NCBI GenBank assembly: GCA_034428935.1
Contig: DAOUHB010000066.1
Span: 1 to 64,000, forward strand
Length of the DNA: 64,000 nucleotides
Direction: 5' to 3'
Source of the DNA: JAAYZQ01 sp034428935
GTDB taxonomy: Bacteria > Chloroflexota > Anaerolineae > JAAYZQ01
Position numbers and translations under genes: made by a program. A model generated the notes under the pieces. It was not told where the DNA came from, did not search any database, and saw only the letters and a program-made list of their open reading frames with translations. Shown piece by piece: positions 60,894-64,000 of the stretch (positions are counted from its first letter, which is position 1; each line of letters opens with the position of its first letter).

Positions 60894-62357
60894 CTAACCC
60901 TTCTCCTCCCGGCTCTCTCGCCACAGGGCCCTACGTTCTGCAAGGGAGAGCTGCCGGAGATCGGTGCCGCGGGCGGCCAGGAGCTCGGTCAGGCGAGTGT
61001 ACCGGCTGGTGAAACGGTCCGCGGCCTCCCGCAGGGCCATCTCGGCATCCACCTTTAACCAGCGGGCCAGGTTGGCCAGGGCAAAGAGCAGATCGCCCAG
61101 CTCTTCCACGCGCTCCTCGTCACTATCGGCGGCGACCAACTCGGCCGCCTCCTCGGCCACCTTGGCCAGGACGCCCTCGACGTCGGGCCAGTCAAAGCCA
61201 GACCGGGCGGCGCGCTCGCCCAGGGCCTGGGCGCGGGCAAGGGCGGGCAGAATGGCAGGCACTCCACCCAGGGGCGATGCCTCATGGCCGGCCCCCGGGG
61301 CCGCCTGGCGCTCCTCGGCCTTGATGGCCTCCCAGTTGCGCAGCACCTCGTCCGTATCCTTCACATGCACATCGCCAAAGACGTGGGGATGCCGGCGCTT
61401 GAGCTTGGCGTCGATGCGACCGATTACGTCGGCAAAGCGAAAGGCACCCTCTTCCGTGGCGATCTGGACGTGCATGGCCACTTGCATCAACAGATCGCCC
61501 AACTCCTCTGCCAGCTTCTCGTCATCCTCAGCATCCAGGGCAGCCAGCACTTCGTAGGCTTCTTCCAGGAGCGTGGAGCGCAGCGAGCGGTGGGTCTGCT
61601 CCCGGTCCCAGGGACAGCCATCGGGAGCCCGCAGGCGGGCCACCGTCTCTTGCAAGGTGGGCAGCCCGGCGCCACCGGCCGCGTCCAGGGGCGGCACGTA
61701 GAGAACTGTAAGATGATCCACCTCGTCGCGGCGATCCAATTCGTACAGGGGCAGGGTCACCTTGCTCGCCTGGCCGCTGCCCGCGGCCCGCACCAGGGTC
61801 ACGGGGTGCTCTTCCGGGTAGGCGTTCATCAGAGTTAGCTTGACCTCACTGGCCAGCCTCCGGGAGTACAACTGGCCGACGAGGGCCGGCCGATCGGGGT
61901 CGAGAGCCGGATGGTGGGCGGCGGCCATGTCGGTGGCGTCCGCCATCTGCAGGCCAGCCATGGCATCCAGGCCGAGCTCGTCGAGGACGGGCTCGACAAA
62001 GCTCAGGCCGTCGACCAGGTGCACCGGCAGCCCTTCCGCGGCCGCTCCCTGGAGGATACGCTGCACCGAGGCCTCGCCCACCAGGGGATGTCCCGGAACG
62101 GCATAGACCACGCCTTCGGGCCGGCGCCCAAGGGCCAACACGTGGTCGGCGATGGCCTCGTAGATCGTGCCGAAATCGTCTGCCCGGTCGTACAGCTCGT
62201 CAAAGCTGTGGAGTACGATGCCCTGGGGCAGACCGGCAACCGTTGGGTGTCGTCGCGTCCGCAAGTAGATCTCGCCAGCCTGGGAGAGCAGATCCCAGGC
62301 CTGGAGAGTGAGGAGGGCCGGGTCTCCGGGACCCAACCCCACGATGGTAATCTTCAT
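60894..62357 (-). CDS. mazG: MazG-type nucleotide pyrophosphohydrolase fused to tetrapyrrole-methylase-like domain (YabN type)
   Basis: A 487-residue fusion. Residues 1-215 have the TP-methylase fold (ITIVGLGPGDPALLTL, VVYAVPGHPLVGEASV). Residues ~225-480 hold two MazG-like helical blocks with paired acidic motifs: EEAYEVLAALDAEDDEKLAEELGD and EEAAELVAADSDEERVEELGD, the Mg-binding EExxE...ExxD pattern. MazG hydrolyses non-canonical or excess NTPs; the methylase domain role is unknown in YabN. ATG 62357. Adjacent to the MBL gene, 28 bases away. Confidence 0.93.
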   Translation of the reverse strand: MKITIVGLGPGDPALLTLQAWDLLSQAGEIYLRTRRHPTVAGLPQGIVLHSFDELYDRADDFGTIYEAIADHVLALGRRPEGVVYAVPGHPLVGEASVQRILQGAAAEGLPVHLVDGLSFVEPVLDELGLDAMAGLQMADATDMAAAHHPALDPDRPALVGQLYSRRLASEVKLTLMNAYPEEHPVTLVRAAGSGQASKVTLPLYELDRRDEVDHLTVLYVPPLDAAGGAGLPTLQETVARLRAPDGCPWDREQTHRSLRSTLLEEAYEVLAALDAEDDEKLAEELGDLLMQVAMHVQIATEEGAFRFADVIGRIDAKLKRRHPHVFGDVHVKDTDEVLRNWEAIKAEERQAAPGAGHEASPLGGVPAILPALARAQALGERAARSGFDWPDVEGVLAKVAEEAAELVAADSDEERVEELGDLLFALANLARWLKVDAEMALREAADRFTSRYTRLTELLAARGTDLRQLSLAERRALWRESREEKG

Positions 62358-62385
62358 TCACAGCTCCAAATACAAGTCATGGTCG

Positions 62386-63000
62386 TCAACGCCAGGTCAC
62401 GTCGCCGTGCAGGTCGGCCGGATGATCGGCAGCCAGGAACGCCAGGAAGGCCTCCCGCTCGGCGCCGACGGTGGTTGAGCCGCCGTGCCCGGGATAAAGC
62501 CGGGTGTCGTCGGGCCAGCGAAAGACGTGCCGCGCCAGCGATTCCAGGCTCTGGGCCAGGGCGGCCGGCGATGTAGTGTGGCCGGGGCCGCCGGGAAAGA
62601 TGGCGTCCCCGACGATGACCTCCCCGCCGAGGCGCAGGCAGACGCTGCCCGGCGTGTGCCCGGGGACGTGGACCACGCCCACCCGACACTGCCCTAGCTC
62701 TACCTCGCTGCCGTGGACGAGCGGAAAATCGGCCTGCAGCTCCCATTCCTCGGCGTCGGCGGGATGGATGCCCACGGGGGCGCCGGTGGCCTTGCGAACC
62801 GCATCAAGGGCGCCCACGTGGTCCGGGTGGCCGTGGGTCAACAGAATGCAGCACACCGCATCGACGTCGACGGATTGCAGGACCGTCTCCGGGTCGGCGC
62901 CCGGGTCGACGATGGCCACCTGGCCACTGGCCGGGCAGCGGACCAGGTAGCAGTTCATGGGCCAGGGGCCCAGTTCCAGGCGCTCCAATTCCAGGTTCAT
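62386..63000 (-). CDS. Metallo-beta-lactamase-fold hydrolase (glyoxalase-II-like)
   Basis: A 204-residue MBL hydrolase with THGHPDHVG (HxHxDH), HVPGHTPGSV (His), VGDAIFPGG (Asp) and LYPGHGG (His), the full two-metal ligand set. Small hydrolases of this type (YcbL/GloB) act on thioesters such as S-lactoylglutathione analogues or other substrates. Start ATG 63000 with GAGGGTAGC; the ORF extends to 63153 only through the tRNA promoter region. It lies upstream of mazG on the same strand. The gap 63001-63106 has no convincing minus-strand promoter. Confidence 0.88.
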   Translation of the reverse strand: MNLELERLELGPWPMNCYLVRCPASGQVAIVDPGADPETVLQSVDVDAVCCILLTHGHPDHVGALDAVRKATGAPVGIHPADAEEWELQADFPLVHGSEVELGQCRVGVVHVPGHTPGSVCLRLGGEVIVGDAIFPGGPGHTTSPAALAQSLESLARHVFRWPDDTRLYPGHGGSTTVGAEREAFLAFLAADHPADLHGDVTWR

Positions 63001-63106
63001 GCTACCCTCGTTTCCAGCGGTTGGGCTACCTTTAGGATACCATAGACGGGGCGAAACACCAAATCGGCGCGATTGGCGGCTGGTCATGCCGCAAGCGCGT
63101 GCCTGT

Positions 63107-63135
63107 TTGACAACGCAACGGTTCTGGGCTATACT
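63107..63135 (+). promoter_or_regulatory. Promoter of the tRNA-Ala pair
   Basis: Perfect TTGACA (63107-63112), 17 bases, TATACT (63130-63135), 20 bases before the first tRNA. Confidence 0.85.
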
Positions 63136-63155
63136 ATCCCCCGTCAGTGGCACGG

Positions 63156-63231
63156 GGGGCTGTAGCTCAGCTGGGAGAGCGCTACAATCGCACTGTAGAG
63201 GCCAGGGGTTCGAATCCCCTCAGCTCCACCA
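63156..63231 (+). tRNA. tRNA-Ala(CGC)
   Basis: A 76-base tRNA with GGGGCTG / CAGCTCC acceptor stem containing the G3-U70 identity pair of tRNA-Ala, TTCGAATC T-loop, and encoded CCA. Anticodon loop ATCGCAC gives CGC at 63189-63191, reading GCG. Confidence 0.95.
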
Positions 63232-63264
63232 GCCGGTTTCTTGACAGGCGAATAGGCATTACGT

Positions 63265-63340
63265 GGGGCTGTAGCGCAGCTGGGAGCGCGTCTCAATGGC
63301 ATTGAGAAGGTCAGGGGTTCGAGTCCCCTCAGCTCCACCA
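63265..63340 (+). tRNA. tRNA-Ala(GGC)
   Basis: A 76-base tRNA with the same acceptor stem and G3-U70 pair as its neighbour, TTCGAGTC T-loop and encoded CCA. Anticodon loop ATGGCAT gives GGC at 63298-63300, reading GCC/GCT. The 33-base gap has no promoter, so both are probably co-transcribed. Confidence 0.95.
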
Positions 63341-63353
63341 AACAGTCAGGTGG

Positions 63354-63385
63354 AACCCCCTTTGCTTCCGGCGAAGGGGGTTTTT
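63354..63385 (+). terminator. Terminator of the tRNA-Ala pair
   Basis: AACCCCCTT / AAGGGGGTT stem (63354-63362 with 63374-63382) with an 11-base loop, followed by TTTTTC. Confidence 0.9.
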
Positions 63386-63456
63386 CTTGCACGAGGTGTC
63401 CGCCGGGAAGGCGGGCAACCCGGCACGTCTCGGATTTATAACGCTTCGAGGTGGAT

Positions 63457-63960
63457 ATGCTCAAGTCCTACCATATCCCGGTCGCGACGCTACTTGTGGC
63501 GCTGCTGGTGGGGTGCGCCGGGCCAACGCCAACGAGTGTTCCGCAGCCCGAGAACACTCCCGCCGGCCCCTTGACCGTGAGCCTGAGCATCGACGCCGTG
63601 CCCGGCACCGCAGGCACCACCGAGATGACGCTCACCTTCGCGAACCACGACCAGGAAGCCGTCTATTTGCCCATCTGCGGGCCGTGGGAGATCTTTCGCG
63701 ACGAGGACCCGGAGCGGCCGTCGTGGTTCCTGGCTTGCGAGATTGATTACCTGGGCCATCGCGTCCCGGCGGGCGCTACCTGGCGTGACCGGCTCGTGGT
63801 CAAGTTGGAGCCAGGCACCTACCACGCCCGGACCCAGGTCTATGGCGACTGCACCCTGGGCGCACCCAAGGAGTACAGTCCCAGGGAGATCGATTACGGC
63901 GCTTTCGACGATTGCGCCCTGCGGCAGGAAGCCGTGTCGCCGGCCTTCGAGGTGCAATGA
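63457..63960 (+). CDS. Small lipoprotein of unknown function
   Basis: A 167-residue protein with a signal peptide and lipobox LLVALLVGC (lipidated Cys near residue 20), followed by a short Pro/Thr linker and a ~130-residue beta-rich domain (LTVSLSIDAVPGTAGTTEMTLTF, YLPICGPWEIF, CEIDYLGHRVPAGATWRDRLVVKLEPGTYHARTQVYGDC) with four conserved-looking Cys. It resembles small lipoproteins with an immunoglobulin-like fold, but no family is recognised. ATG 63457 is preceded by GAGGT; a GTG at 63451 is the alternative. Confidence 0.75.
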   Translation: MLKSYHIPVATLLVALLVGCAGPTPTSVPQPENTPAGPLTVSLSIDAVPGTAGTTEMTLTFANHDQEAVYLPICGPWEIFRDEDPERPSWFLACEIDYLGHRVPAGATWRDRLVVKLEPGTYHARTQVYGDCTLGAPKEYSPREIDYGAFDDCALRQEAVSPAFEVQ

Positions 63961-63962
63961 AA

Positions 63963-63989
63963 GCGGAGGGCCCAGGCACACCTCCGCTC
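63963..63989 (+). terminator. Possible terminator hairpin at the right edge
   Basis: AGCGGAGG / CCTCCGCT stem (63963-63970 with 63982-63989) three bases after the lipoprotein stop, without a T-run. Confidence 0.45.
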
Positions 63990-64000
63990 GTGAAGGGAAG

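Overview
The window comes from a GC-rich bacterium. The inherited gene order (mreB-mreC-mreD-mrdA, a papain-like protease gene, minC-minD-minE, rodA), several GTG/TTG starts, no recognisable outer-membrane or LPS-core genes, a DUF4012 protein and Pro/Thr-rich surface proteins fit Chloroflexota of the Anaerolineae type. This placement is inference from gene content, not a phylogeny.

Left part (1-8.9 kb): the window opens inside a leftward secreted beta-helix gene. A rightward run follows: a nitrilase-fold protein lacking the catalytic Cys, an iron-sulfur flavoprotein, and a single-subunit 2-hydroxyacyl-CoA dehydratase-like protein, then a separately promoted ABC1/UbiB-type kinase ending at a clear terminator. 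On the other strand lie an FtsB/DivIC-like division protein, tRNA-Leu(CAG), a membrane-anchored family-5 solute-binding protein and secG.

Cell-shape and division block (8.7-18.3 kb, +): mreB, mreC, mreD, mrdA (PBP2), a membrane-anchored coiled-coil C39-like protease, minC, minD, minE and rodA, with several stop/start overlaps, then a GNAT gene. It couples the rod elongation machinery to the Min division-site system. RodA carries an insertion of roughly 120 residues before its conserved PSE motif.

Translation genes (18.3-22 kb, +): gltX and glnS, each with its own promoter, then tRNA-Gln(CTG) directly after glnS. The organism therefore appears able to make Gln-tRNA directly. A bidirectional terminator closes the block.

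Defence-like island (22-24.1 kb, -): an AAA ATPase gene and an overlapping RloB/TOPRIM gene resemble RloA/RloB (AbiL-type). They are visibly more AT-rich than their surroundings and are driven by a textbook consensus promoter.

Surface-glycan locus (24.1-60.8 kb, -): about 28 closely packed co-directional genes start at a strong promoter and a NusG/RfaH-like gene followed by a structured leader. They encode nucleotide-sugar epimerases, WecB, a Wzx flippase, a Wzy-like polymerase, several GT4 transferases, AsnB, FkbM, DegT, a hexapeptide acyltransferase, a PglC-type initiating transferase, a BY-kinase/Wzz protein, an O-antigen-ligase-like protein, a GT-C transferase, and a terminal module of two related exported glycosidase-fold proteins around DUF4012 and a Pro/Thr-rich anchored protein. 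One gene (TM domain fused to an SDR epimerase) is broken by a frameshift near 37072. The set looks like a complete initiation-extension-flipping-polymerisation-attachment system for a cell-envelope polysaccharide.

Right edge (60.9-64 kb): mazG/yabN-like and a metallo-beta-lactamase-fold hydrolase on the minus strand, then on the plus strand a consensus promoter driving tRNA-Ala(CGC) and tRNA-Ala(GGC), a terminator, and a lipoprotein gene. No IS element, CRISPR array or rRNA was seen.
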